A DNA stretch of 34,611 nucleotides from the NCBI GenBank assembly GCA_019637855.1, contig JAHBUX010000021.1:1-34611 (forward strand). The letters are read 5' to 3'. This stretch comes from Bdellovibrionales bacterium. GTDB taxonomy: Bacteria > Bdellovibrionota > Bdellovibrionia > Bdellovibrionales > UBA1609. Numbering within the stretch: position 1 is the first letter of the stretch; every line of letters begins with the position of its first letter. Below the pieces are notes generated by a model. It did not search any database and was not told where the DNA came from. It worked only from the letters and a program-made list of their open reading frames with translations. Positions 15,176 to 23,193 of this stretch are shown one piece after another. The position numbers were made by a program, and so were the translations under genes.

Positions 15176-15191
15176 CTGCGGCCACGCTCCC
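15166..15191 (+). terminator. Hairpin at the end of the seven-helix protein gene
   Basis: GGGGGCGT (15166-15173) pairs with ACGCTCCC (15184-15191) through one G-T wobble, and TTTTT follows nine bases later. It overlaps the stop codon and lies between convergent genes, so it may stop transcription from the left. Confidence 0.35.
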
Positions 15192-15195
15192 AGGG

Positions 15196-15990
15196 TTACT
15201 TTTTGCTTTCGTTGGTTTGAATGGATTCGCGAATCAGCGGTTTTAAGAACTTGTTGCGGGGAGAATCTCCGAAAAAAGAGGTGATGCGGTTGTGCAGGGA
15301 CGGGTCGTTGATTAAAGCGCCCAGAGTGCCTTGGCCGTTGTCGATCTTCCTCATCACGCCGGCCATAGGTTCGATCGCATCGGTTCTCATCAAACGGAAG
15401 GTTTCGCGAGCTTCCACCATAAACTTACCGAACTGATCGGTGCTCTCCACCAAGTTGCTCATCAGTTTGGCGCTGCGGCCGTCTTTGTTGATGTTTTCAA
15501 AGAGCAGGCGCACCTCTTTGATCACGCTGACGATCTCACCGAGCTCGGCGCCCTTGGAAGCAATCATATCAATCAGGTCCGGTGTTTTGTCGGTCTCAAG
15601 AATAGCGCCGTCTTTGAGCGGCGGATTGGTGGGAGATCCGGGTTCAATATAGATAAATTTATCGCCCAATGCACCTTGGGTTTTTACAGAGGCCTTTGAA
15701 CCTTCGGTGATGCGTTTTTGCACGGCCTCTTGCAGTTTCAACGTCACTTCGACGTCTGACGAGTTTTCGATAAAGTTGATCTCGTCGATGTTACCGACTT
15801 GCACACCCGTCAATGTGACCACACTGCCACGGCCCAGGCCCTGCACCTGCGGCAAGCGCACCTTAAGGTCATAGGTATCCGTGAAGAAGGATTTGTTTCC
15901 GCCCAGTAGGACGATGGACAGGCAGAACAGCACTACGCCTAAAACTGCAAATACACCTACTTTAATCTGTGTGCGTAGAGATGTTTCCAT
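15196..15990 (-). CDS. mlaD: MCE-domain substrate-binding protein of a lipid ABC transporter, MlaD-like
   Basis: The 264-residue product has one N-terminal membrane helix (VGVFAVLGVVLFCLSIVLLG), then an MCE domain with the typical start YDLKVRLPQVQGLGRGSVVTLTGV and a GDKFIYIEPG stretch. MlaD hexamers sit on the inner-membrane transporter and pass phospholipids to and from the periplasm. The C-terminal half is helical and ends in a Lys-rich tail, longer than in E. coli MlaD (about 183 residues). It is the last gene of the operon: its start lies one base after the mlaF stop. Confidence 0.9.
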   Translation of the reverse strand: METSLRTQIKVGVFAVLGVVLFCLSIVLLGGNKSFFTDTYDLKVRLPQVQGLGRGSVVTLTGVQVGNIDEINFIENSSDVEVTLKLQEAVQKRITEGSKASVKTQGALGDKFIYIEPGSPTNPPLKDGAILETDKTPDLIDMIASKGAELGEIVSVIKEVRLLFENINKDGRSAKLMSNLVESTDQFGKFMVEARETFRLMRTDAIEPMAGVMRKIDNGQGTLGALINDPSLHNRITSFFGDSPRNKFLKPLIRESIQTNESKK

Positions 15991-15991
15991 A

Positions 15992-16729
15992 TCAATAGCC
16001 TCCGTAATCTCCGGTGATAAAACGTTCTAGCGGACCCGGGTCTTTGCGGCTGAGCTCGTCGGCCCGGCGCTCGTCCAGCACGCGGCCCTCGCCCAGCATA
16101 ACAAAGCGATCGCAGACGGCGATGGCCGTAGGCATATCGTGCGTGACGAACACTGAAGTGACGCCCTTCTTTTTTAGACGCAAAACCGTTTCGCGGATTT
16201 TCAATGTGTTGTAGGGATCAAGACCTGCCGTCGGTTCATCGTACAAAATGACCTTGGGACCAATCATCATCGCGCGCGCGAGGCCTACGCGTTTTTGCAT
16301 ACCGCCTGAAAGCTCGGCCGGCAGCTTACCCTCGGCCTCAAGTAGACCGAATTCTTCGAGTTGATCGTGAATGCGGGTTTGAATTTCGTCTTCATTAAAG
16401 GCGGTATGTTCGCGCAATGGGTAAGCCAAATTGTCGTACACGGACATCGAGTCGAACAGCGCGCCGTTTTGAAAAACGTAGGCTACCTTTTTGCGAATGG
16501 CGGTCAGATCGCGTTCTTTGAGTTTAGAAATCTCTTCGCCTTCGATCCAAATCTCTCCGCTGGTGGGCTTTTCAAGGCCAATCAGGCTGCGTAAAACTAC
16601 GCTCTTACCGATGCCCGAACCTCCGACTAAACCGAGGCACTCGCCTTTCTCAACACGGAAGCTGACGTCCTTGTGGACCGCATGTCCATCGAACGATTTG
16701 TTGAAGTGTTTGACCTCGATTATAGCCAT
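15992..16729 (-). CDS. mlaF: ATPase subunit of the Mla lipid transporter
   Basis: The 245-residue ABC ATPase starts MAIIEVKHFNKSFDG. It has Walker A GGSGIGKS, signature LSGGMQKRVGLARAM, Walker B VILYDEPTAGLDP and an H-loop VFVTHDM. I chose the ATG at 16727-16729 because ABC ATPases of this family start just before the first beta-strand, and the longer frame would run deep into mlaE. It overlaps the end of mlaE by ten bases. It powers the MlaE permease at the inner membrane. Confidence 0.95.
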   Translation of the reverse strand: MAIIEVKHFNKSFDGHAVHKDVSFRVEKGECLGLVGGSGIGKSVVLRSLIGLEKPTSGEIWIEGEEISKLKERDLTAIRKKVAYVFQNGALFDSMSVYDNLAYPLREHTAFNEDEIQTRIHDQLEEFGLLEAEGKLPAELSGGMQKRVGLARAMMIGPKVILYDEPTAGLDPYNTLKIRETVLRLKKKGVTSVFVTHDMPTAIAVCDRFVMLGEGRVLDERRADELSRKDPGPLERFITGDYGGY

Positions 16730-17487
16730 TGCTCGAAGATCCAGAAGAACTTGGTTAGAAAATAATCGCCGACCAAGATGCAAATCGAAGAGGTCACCAC
16801 GGACTGACGAGTGGCGCTGCCGACACCCTTGGTGCCGCCTTTGACGGTCAGGCCAAAGTAGCACCCCACAATGGCGATGATGCCCGCGAATACCGGAGTT
16901 TTGAAAAAGCCGGCCAGAAAATCAGGAACCCAGACGGTGGTTAGAACTTTTTGTACGAAGAACACCGGGTCTAGGCCCAGGTCGTTGGCACCTACGAGTA
17001 GGGCGCCCAAGATACCGACGAAGTTTGCAGCAATGGACAAAATGGGAATGGCGATCAAAGCACCGATCACGCGTGGGATCACGATGCGTTTGATGGGAGA
17101 TGTGCCCAGGGCGCGAATGGCGTCGATCTGTTGTGTGACGGTCATCGAGCCGATCTCGGAAGTGATACCGGCGCCAATGCGAGCTGCGAGCACCAAGCAG
17201 GTGAACACAGGGCCCATCTCGCGCACGATCGATAGCGATACGATCTTGGGGATGTAGAGTTTGCCACCAAATTTCTCAAGCCCTAAGCCGAACTGCAAAG
17301 CCATGACCATGCCGGTCGAGCCGGCCGTGACGATGACCAAAGGCAAAGAGCGAATACCGATTTGATAGATTTGCTCGACGATCAAGCGAAAGTACAACGG
17401 GCGGCGAAACAGTTCGCTGACCACCTGCTTGCTCAGGATGGTGGTGCCGCCAAAGAGTTTGAGAAAGTCGAGCTGAGCGGCCTTCAT
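16720..17487 (-). CDS. mlaE: Permease subunit of the Mla lipid transporter
   Basis: The 255-residue MlaE/DUF140 protein has an N-terminal amphipathic region followed by about five to six membrane helices. Family stretches are visible: LVIVTAGSTGMVMALQ, IVREMGPVFTCLVLAARIGAGITSEIG, MTVTQQIDAIRALGTSP and KGGTKGVGSATRQSVV. The last part contains the coupling helix contacting MlaF. The start overlaps the stop of the preceding lipoprotein gene (ATGA), and the end overlaps mlaF, so expression is tightly coupled. Confidence 0.95.
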   Translation of the reverse strand: MKAAQLDFLKLFGGTTILSKQVVSELFRRPLYFRLIVEQIYQIGIRSLPLVIVTAGSTGMVMALQFGLGLEKFGGKLYIPKIVSLSIVREMGPVFTCLVLAARIGAGITSEIGSMTVTQQIDAIRALGTSPIKRIVIPRVIGALIAIPILSIAANFVGILGALLVGANDLGLDPVFFVQKVLTTVWVPDFLAGFFKTPVFAGIIAIVGCYFGLTVKGGTKGVGSATRQSVVTSSICILVGDYFLTKFFWIFEQWL

Positions 17488-17978
17488 GGCGCTTGGAACC
17501 CTTCGACAAAGCGGCTGAAGTCGGCGCGGTTATCCGCAAAGGCTTTCTTTACGCCGACGTAAGACAGCATGTAAATGCACATGTTGCGCTTAAACACCAA
17601 AAGCTCGATGCCCGAGGGAACACCATCGACTTTGCCGAACGCCACCACGCGACGGCCTTCACGGCCTTGAACAGTGACGGTTTCGCTGGATTCGGTCTTC
17701 AAGTCCGACAGGCCGGAGACAATGCCTTGCACGATCTGGTCAAGCGGCGGATCTGACGGATCTTTACAATCCGAGAGGAACGAGATCACGTTGCCGTTTT
17801 TTGGGTTTTTCCAGGCGGCGTCCACACTGGCGCGAGTTTCCTCGGCAAAGCCATTGCCCGGAGCACGGTAAGTCACGCCCTCGGCACGACTGCCTTTGCC
17901 GCCACCATCAAGCTTCACGGTCACGCAACCGGATAGAAGAATGCTGACCAGAATGTAAATCAAAGCTGTGTTATTCAT
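17484..17978 (-). CDS. Lipoprotein heading the Mla operon
   Basis: The 164-residue product starts at ATG 17978 behind an AAAGGG site. It has a lipoprotein signal peptide with lipobox LLSGC (C18). The mature part has an early Gly-rich linker and then a mixed alpha/beta domain with AAWKNPKNGNVISFLSDC; I cannot place it in a named family. As first gene of a coupled lipid-transport operon it may be a periplasmic or outer-membrane partner of the transporter in place of a separate MlaC or MlaA; this is inference. A longer in-frame start at 18098 would put 40 residues before the signal peptide and is unlikely. Confidence 0.8.
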   Translation of the reverse strand: MNNTALIYILVSILLSGCVTVKLDGGGKGSRAEGVTYRAPGNGFAEETRASVDAAWKNPKNGNVISFLSDCKDPSDPPLDQIVQGIVSGLSDLKTESSETVTVQGREGRRVVAFGKVDGVPSGIELLVFKRNMCIYMLSYVGVKKAFADNRADFSRFVEGFQAP

Positions 17979-18195
17979 CGCTGTTGGCCCTTTGGCTAAT
18001 TGTCTTTTCGGAATACAAACGAGGACTCTCAAGGTCGTGTCATTGATTTGTCGTGGGCCCTCGGAAACTGACGTGATCCGCCTGGCCTTTAGGCGCATCC
18101 ACCGTAGTAAGTAATCGTAAATGCGATCGATGTCCAGCTGGCATCAAAGCTGCTTTACATCCAAACGGATCACTCTCACTTGTCGGGGGAAAGTT

Positions 18196-20991
18196 TTGAC
18201 AGGACGTCAGGCTCACATGACTCTCGTCGGCCTAATACTTGCCGTTCAGCCGGTCTGGGCGCAGGTCAGCAAACCTTTGGTACAGGCCGATATTTCGCGT
18301 CTGGCGGACACAGCCCACGTTGAATTCAAGGGCCTAAAAAACTGGCACTATGACGTTCAGCGCGATGGTTCCAAAAAGATCACTGTTAGCGTGGCGCCCA
18401 TCGACGAGGCCAGCGTGGCCCGTTTGCAAGCATTTACTGATCCGTTGGTCTCCGATGTAAAGGTGAACAAGTCGGGCCCGGACGGCAGCTACCAGATCTC
18501 CTTTCATCTGGCCGGTGACGATGTGGAATCTTTCGACTATCTAACGGACGAGCCCTCGCGTTTGATCGTGGATTTCTACCGTAAAGCCGACGAAGGCAAA
18601 AAGGATCAGATCCGCGCCGAGACCGCGCCTGCGGCCCAAGGCGGCAAAAGCGATGCTAAGCCCAAGGCCAAAGTGGCGGCGTCACTAAAGCCCAAAAACA
18701 AAGATGGCTATGAAAATCACCCGGTCAGCCGCAGACCTGCGGGCGATGAATTTTTAGCGGTCAATGCCCCGGCCAAAGAAGAATCCAATGTGGCTCTGCA
18801 TTTCGGAATCTTCGATGCCGGCGATGAAAACTACGACCGTTTTCGTATTAAAGACTACGAAGTACGAGAAGAGGCGATCATCTCTTCACGTCACAACGTC
18901 TATTTGCCCTTTCCTTGGTTGAAGATGAAGGTTGGCTTGCTCGACAAGCTGATGGAACAGCAGCCCGAATATGTAATTCATCCTAAAGACACAAAAGAGA
19001 ATAAAGAGGCGCGCCTACTTTTGGCTTTGTTCCAACGCAAACGCTTTGGCGTCTACATGAAGACGTACGACTACTTCACCAAGAAGTATCCCGAGTCCGA
19101 ATACATGGAGATTTTAAAGAACACTACGGCCACCGTTCACTTGCTGAAGTGGCGCGAAGAGGGAAAGTCGGAAGAGTACGACAAGGCCCGTGCCATGTAC
19201 ACCGAACTGGTGCAGAAGTTCCCCAGCAGCCCGTTACGTGAACACAACTATCTGATCCTTGGGTTTATGCAAATGGAGCGCGGTGAGGCCCTCGCGAGCT
19301 TGCAAACCTTCGAAGGCTTCTTGAAGACCTATCCGAAGTCGACCGAGATTCCGCAAGTACGGCGGGCCTTGGCCGAGTCTTACATGATTTTACGCAAATA
19401 TGACGAAGCTACGGCTGAATACAACGCCATCGTGCGCGACTTTCCGAAGACTGAACATGCGCAGGAGGCGCGTTACCGCTTGGGCGATGTGCAGTTCGCT
19501 AAAGGCGATTACACCCAAGCGATCCGCGCCTATGAAACTGCGGTTAAAGACCTTCCGGCTTTTGAGAAAGTGTATCCCAATGCCACTTACAATATGGCCG
19601 AGGCCCGTTTTTGGCAGAAGGACTTCAAAAAATCGCTCGAGGGCTACGTCAACTTCGTCAACCTGTTTCCCACCCATGAGTACGGCGGCTACGCCCTTAC
19701 GCGCATCGGTGAGTTACTGGGAGTGCTGGGCGCGGATCAACGTCGCGTGATGGGAGCTTTTTTAGAAAGCTACTTCCGTTTTCCTAATCATCCCGGTGCT
19801 AAAGTGGCGCGTATTCGTATGCTGAGCCAGCAGATGCGAGGGATGAAAGAGAAAGAAGAGAAGAAAGCTCTTGAAGAGATCAATGGCTACTCTGACAAAC
19901 TTGATCTGCCGGGCATAAAAGAATTCACCACTTTGATGGTGGCCGAGGGCCTAACTAATCGTGGCGAATACAAAGACGCGTTGGCTAATTTGATAGCTTA
20001 CTATCAAAAAAATCCGACTTCGGCGAACCTGGATAGCTTTAAGAGCCGCATTCTGCGCAATATCGCGAATGAGCTGAAGACCCGTGTCGAAGCGGGCGAG
20101 TTTCTGCAAGCGCTGCAGTTTTATCACGACTACTCCAAAACTTGGTTGAAGAATTCAGACCGCATCGATGTGCCGTTCTTCGTGGCTGGCGCTTACGAGC
20201 GCGCCGGAGCTTACTCGGAAGCGGAAGCGATCTACAAAGATGCGCTGACCAAGCGTCGCCGCATCGTTGGCACGGAAGAGGAAAAAGAAAAGAAAGTGCA
20301 GGAGCACCTGCCTTCGGTTTCGAGTTTGCGCCTCCGCATGGCCGCCACTTCGATGCAAGATCGCAACTACATGGAAGCCTACCAGCAGCTTAAAGACATC
20401 GGCAAAGGCGACGATTTGACGCCTCCCGAAGTGATCGAGCGCGTGCGCTTGAGCGCCATGATCGCCGAGCGCCGCAATGAACCTGAAAAGGCGCGCGAAG
20501 CTCTGATGGAGTTAGCTAAAAAATGGCAGGGAGATCCCGCTTTGCTAGCGCCGGTCAATCTGCAGCTCGCGCAGACATTTATGAAGCTCAAAGATCCCAA
20601 GCAGGCCGAATACTACGCCGGCCGTGTTCTGGCGGCCGAAGGGGGCGAGAATAAAGTCCCGGAAAAAACTTTGGCCGATGCCTATAGCGTTAAAGCCGAA
20701 GCTTTGATGGGACAAAAGAAAAATCTGGCCGCGGTTGAGACGTATCAGAAGATGCTTGAGCGTTTTGAAGACAAAATGCCGCTGGCCAATGTCCGTTATC
20801 AAGCCGGACAAATTCTTTTTGATGCGGGCGATTTGAAAGGAGCTTCCGATATGTGGAAGCATCTCGAAGGCACGCCCAACGATTTCCTGTACAAGATCGG
20901 CAAAGAAAAACTGGAAGACACCAAATGGCGCGGCGACTACGACAAGTACATCTCGCGCATTCCGGCCATGGCTGAGGAGAAGAAGAAGTGA
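18196..20991 (+). CDS. Large exported TPR protein at the head of the flagellar operon
   Basis: The product has about 931 residues. A Sec signal peptide (VGLILAVQPVWAQ) is followed by a beta-rich region (mature residues about 10-110) with VEFKGLKNWHYDV and EPSRLIVDFY, which recalls AMIN-like domains. A Lys/Ala-rich linker follows, then a long run of TPR-like helical repeats to the C-terminus. I prefer the TTG at 18196 (GGGGGA shortly upstream) over the ATG at 18121, which has no binding site and adds 25 non-coding-looking residues. Its last codons overlap the next gene's GTG start, which ties it to the flagellar genes. It probably acts in the periplasm, possibly in motor assembly, but no function is established for it here. 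Confidence 0.85.
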   Translation: MTGRQAHMTLVGLILAVQPVWAQVSKPLVQADISRLADTAHVEFKGLKNWHYDVQRDGSKKITVSVAPIDEASVARLQAFTDPLVSDVKVNKSGPDGSYQISFHLAGDDVESFDYLTDEPSRLIVDFYRKADEGKKDQIRAETAPAAQGGKSDAKPKAKVAASLKPKNKDGYENHPVSRRPAGDEFLAVNAPAKEESNVALHFGIFDAGDENYDRFRIKDYEVREEAIISSRHNVYLPFPWLKMKVGLLDKLMEQQPEYVIHPKDTKENKEARLLLALFQRKRFGVYMKTYDYFTKKYPESEYMEILKNTTATVHLLKWREEGKSEEYDKARAMYTELVQKFPSSPLREHNYLILGFMQMERGEALASLQTFEGFLKTYPKSTEIPQVRRALAESYMILRKYDEATAEYNAIVRDFPKTEHAQEARYRLGDVQFAKGDYTQAIRAYETAVKDLPAFEKVYPNATYNMAEARFWQKDFKKSLEGYVNFVNLFPTHEYGGYALTRIGELLGVLGADQRRVMGAFLESYFRFPNHPGAKVARIRMLSQQMRGMKEKEEKKALEEINGYSDKLDLPGIKEFTTLMVAEGLTNRGEYKDALANLIAYYQKNPTSANLDSFKSRILRNIANELKTRVEAGEFLQALQFYHDYSKTWLKNSDRIDVPFFVAGAYERAGAYSEAEAIYKDALTKRRRIVGTEEEKEKKVQEHLPSVSSLRLRMAATSMQDRNYMEAYQQLKDIGKGDDLTPPEVIERVRLSAMIAERRNEPEKAREALMELAKKWQGDPALLAPVNLQLAQTFMKLKDPKQAEYYAGRVLAAEGGENKVPEKTLADAYSVKAEALMGQKKNLAAVETYQKMLERFEDKMPLANVRYQAGQILFDAGDLKGASDMWKHLEGTPNDFLYKIGKEKLEDTKWRGDYDKYISRIPAMAEEKKK

Positions 20992-21941
20992 TTCAGGCAG
21001 CAGACCCGAAGATGCGTAAGATCTACGAAGTGGCCGAAAGCGTGGCTGTAAGCCGAGCCTCTGTTCTGATCTCTGGTGAGAGCGGAACAGGTAAAGAACT
21101 TCTCGCGCGTTTTATTCATGCTAAGAGCCCGCGTGCCTTACGCCGCTTTGTGGCCTTAAATTGCGCTGCGGTTCCTGAAGGTCTGCTCGAGAGCGAACTG
21201 TTCGGTTATGAAAAAGGCGCCTTCACCGGTGCTGATCAACGCAAGGTCGGAAAATTCGAGCTGGCTCATGAGAGCACTTTTCTGCTGGATGAAATCAGCG
21301 AGATGTCGTTGCCTCTGCAGGCTAAGCTTTTACGCGTATTGCAAGAAGGCGAAGTCGAACGGCTGGGTGGCCACACTCCTGTCAAAGTGAATGTTCGCAT
21401 CATCGCTACCACTAACCGTTCGTTGGAGAAGATGGTGAAGAGCGGTGAGTTCCGCGAAGATCTATTCTACCGTTTGAACGTCATCCCATTGCAGGTTCCG
21501 TCGCTACGCACGCGTCCTCTGGATATTGAGCTGCTAGCCCGTCATTTTGTTGAGACCTCCTGTGTGGAAAACGGATTTCCTCCGAAATTGATTTCGGAAG
21601 CGGCCATGTTGCGCATGAAGACTTATCGCTGGCCGGGCAATGTGCGCGAGTTACAAAACGTGATCGAGCGCAGTGTTCTTCTCTGTCACGGTCAAGAGTT
21701 GGCCCCTGAACAAGTCTTGTTGCCTGAGACCGAGCCGGTTGAGTCGACCTTGGCAGCACCTGGACCTTTGGCTCCCGGAATGACGGTGAGTGAAGCTGAA
21801 CGTCTTCTGATCATGAAAACCTTGGAGTTCACACAGCAGAACCGCACCCGCGCGGCCGAGATGCTGGGAATCAGCATTCGCACTTTGCGCAATAAATTGA
21901 ATGAATATAGAGGGGGATCGATTGAGCAAGATCTTCGATAA
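20988..21941 (+). CDS. Receiver-less sigma-54 activator, flagellar-operon regulator
   Basis: The 317-residue protein starts at a GTG overlapping the TPR gene stop, with GAGGAGAAG as binding site. It opens directly into the AAA+ domain: Walker A GESGTGKE (30-37), sigma-54 loop GAFTGA (77-82), Walker B FLLDEISEM and the arginine-finger region FREDLFYRLNVIPL. A Fis-type helix-turn-helix ends it (NRTRAAEMLGISIRTLRNKL). There is no receiver or other input domain, so activity should be set by expression level or by a partner protein. Position within the operon and relation to FlrA/FlrC/FleQ-type regulators suggest it controls flagellar genes. It overlaps the flgB start. Confidence 0.92.
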   Translation: MIQAADPKMRKIYEVAESVAVSRASVLISGESGTGKELLARFIHAKSPRALRRFVALNCAAVPEGLLESELFGYEKGAFTGADQRKVGKFELAHESTFLLDEISEMSLPLQAKLLRVLQEGEVERLGGHTPVKVNVRIIATTNRSLEKMVKSGEFREDLFYRLNVIPLQVPSLRTRPLDIELLARHFVETSCVENGFPPKLISEAAMLRMKTYRWPGNVRELQNVIERSVLLCHGQELAPEQVLLPETEPVESTLAAPGPLAPGMTVSEAERLLIMKTLEFTQQNRTRAAEMLGISIRTLRNKLNEYRGGSIEQDLR

Positions 21942-22332
21942 AACCACCGACGCGCTGGCCGCGTCGATGAACTTCCGCTCGTTGCGCCACAATGTGGTGT
22001 CGAGCAATATCGCGAACGCGGAAACACCCGGTTACCACGCCAAAGTCGTCGATTTCGAAGACGCCCTCGCCCGCGCCATCGATCTGGAAGGCTTGAACAA
22101 AGAGGCAAAGCTCGATGGAGATCATTTTGCATTGGGTTCAGGCGCAATCTCGCGCTCGCGCGCCGATGTGTATGACAATCCAGTGGCTAACATGACCAAC
22201 GACCAGAACACGGTCGACTTGGAGCAGGAGATGGCCAACCTGCAAGAGAACACGATCATGTACAAAGCCGCCTTGCAGCTGATGAACAAGAAGATCGGTT
22301 CAATGAAATACGCGATCAGCGAGGGTAGATAA
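21922..22332 (+). CDS. flgB: Flagellar proximal rod protein FlgB
   Basis: The 136-residue rod protein contains the conserved rod motif LRHNVVSSNIANAETPGYHAK near the N-terminus and a helical C-terminus with DLEQEMANLQENTIMYKAAL. It is exported through the flagellar secretion channel and assembles on FliE. I chose the TTG at 21922 because GAGGGGG lies just upstream; an ATG at 21901 would add seven residues. It overlaps the activator gene by 20 bases and its TAA shares a base with the flgC ATG. Confidence 0.95.
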   Translation: MSKIFDKTTDALAASMNFRSLRHNVVSSNIANAETPGYHAKVVDFEDALARAIDLEGLNKEAKLDGDHFALGSGAISRSRADVYDNPVANMTNDQNTVDLEQEMANLQENTIMYKAALQLMNKKIGSMKYAISEGR

Positions 22333-22772
22333 TGTCGGACTATTCAACCGGACTTAGAATTTCATCAAGCGGTCTCTCTGCGCAACGTATGCGCATGAAC
22401 ACGATCTCTTCGAACATCGCCAACATCAACACCACGCGTACGCCCGAAGGTGGACCTTATCGTCGTAAGGACGTGGTGTTTGAGTCGATGCCCGATGCGC
22501 GCAATTTCGGTGAGTTGGTCACCATGCCTCCCAATGACAGTCTTCAGCGCGTGCAGGTGACGGACGTCATCTCAGACGACAAGGCTGTTGATCTGCGCTA
22601 TGAGCCCGATCACCCAGATGCGAATCAAGAAGGCTATGTGGCGTACCCACGCATCAATCTGATGGAAGAGATGGCCAATATGATTCAGGCCACGCGCGGT
22701 TACGAGGCCAACGTCTCGGCGATCCAAGCCAGCCGTGACATGGCCATGAGCGCACTCGAGTTAGGTAGATAG
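22332..22772 (+). CDS. flgC: Flagellar proximal rod protein FlgC
   Basis: The 146-residue protein has the N-terminal rod motif (SSGLSAQRMRMNTISSNIAN), a YRRKDVVFE stretch, the GYVAYPRINLMEEMANMIQATRGYEANV segment and the C-terminal coiled coil with SRDMAMSALELG. It forms the proximal rod with FlgB and FlgF. Coupling to flgB is by a one-base overlap. The 70 bases that follow carry a hairpin before fliE. Confidence 0.96.
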   Translation: MSDYSTGLRISSSGLSAQRMRMNTISSNIANINTTRTPEGGPYRRKDVVFESMPDARNFGELVTMPPNDSLQRVQVTDVISDDKAVDLRYEPDHPDANQEGYVAYPRINLMEEMANMIQATRGYEANVSAIQASRDMAMSALELGR

Positions 22773-22775
22773 TCG

Positions 22776-22799
22776 GGGTGAGGAATTTTCCTCCCACCC
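22776..22799 (+). other. RNA hairpin between flgC and fliE
   Basis: GGGTG (22776-22780) pairs with CACCC (22795-22799), and AGGA pairs with TCCT inside, with a two-base bulge and a four-base loop. There is no T run, so it is more likely an mRNA processing or stability element than a terminator. It is the longest gap in the flagellar operon before the flgE leader. Confidence 0.4.
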
Positions 22800-22842
22800 G
22801 GCAAAAAGGTTCTGTTAAACTTTAGGTAGAGGAGTTTAAACC

Positions 22843-23187
22843 ATGGACGGTTTGACGATCTCAAATGCAGACACGCTGATCGATCGCGGTCAGACGCTTA
22901 AGGAAATTCGCAACTCGAATGCGAGCATTCCTAAACCCAGCGTGGGCGGCACGGATGCCGCTGAAGGCAAGTCGTTCGCCGACACCTTGAAAGACGCCGT
23001 CAATTCCGTCAATACAATGCAAAAAGAATCCGACGTCAAAATGCAAGAGTTGGCGACTGGCAAAACCAAGAATATTCATGACGTCATGTTGACGGCCGAG
23101 AGAGCCGACGTCTCCTTACGTTTGATGACTCAAGTCCGCAATAAGATTATCGAAGCCTATCAAGAAATCATGAAGATGCAGGTGTGA
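22843..23187 (+). CDS. fliE: Flagellar hook-basal body protein FliE
   Basis: This 114-residue rod adaptor connects the MS ring to the rod. The C-terminal half carries the family pattern SFADTLKDAVNSVNTMQKES...TGKTKNIHDVMLTAERADVSLRLMTQVRNKIIEAYQEIMKMQV. The N-terminal ~40 residues are variable. A good GAGGAG binding site lies upstream of the ATG. Six bases separate it from fliF. Confidence 0.96.
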   Translation: MDGLTISNADTLIDRGQTLKEIRNSNASIPKPSVGGTDAAEGKSFADTLKDAVNSVNTMQKESDVKMQELATGKTKNIHDVMLTAERADVSLRLMTQVRNKIIEAYQEIMKMQV

Positions 23188-23193
23188 TAGATA

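Noticed and set aside
18121-18195. ATG at 18121 as start of the large TPR protein
   Set aside because: No binding site, and the added 25 residues are rich in Trp, His and Cys unlike coding sequence nearby; the TTG at 18196 puts the signal peptide at the N-terminus.
22797-22820. Sigma-54 promoter (GGC ... TTCTG) before fliE
   Set aside because: The -12 GC element is missing and the spacing is wrong; too weak to report as a promoter.
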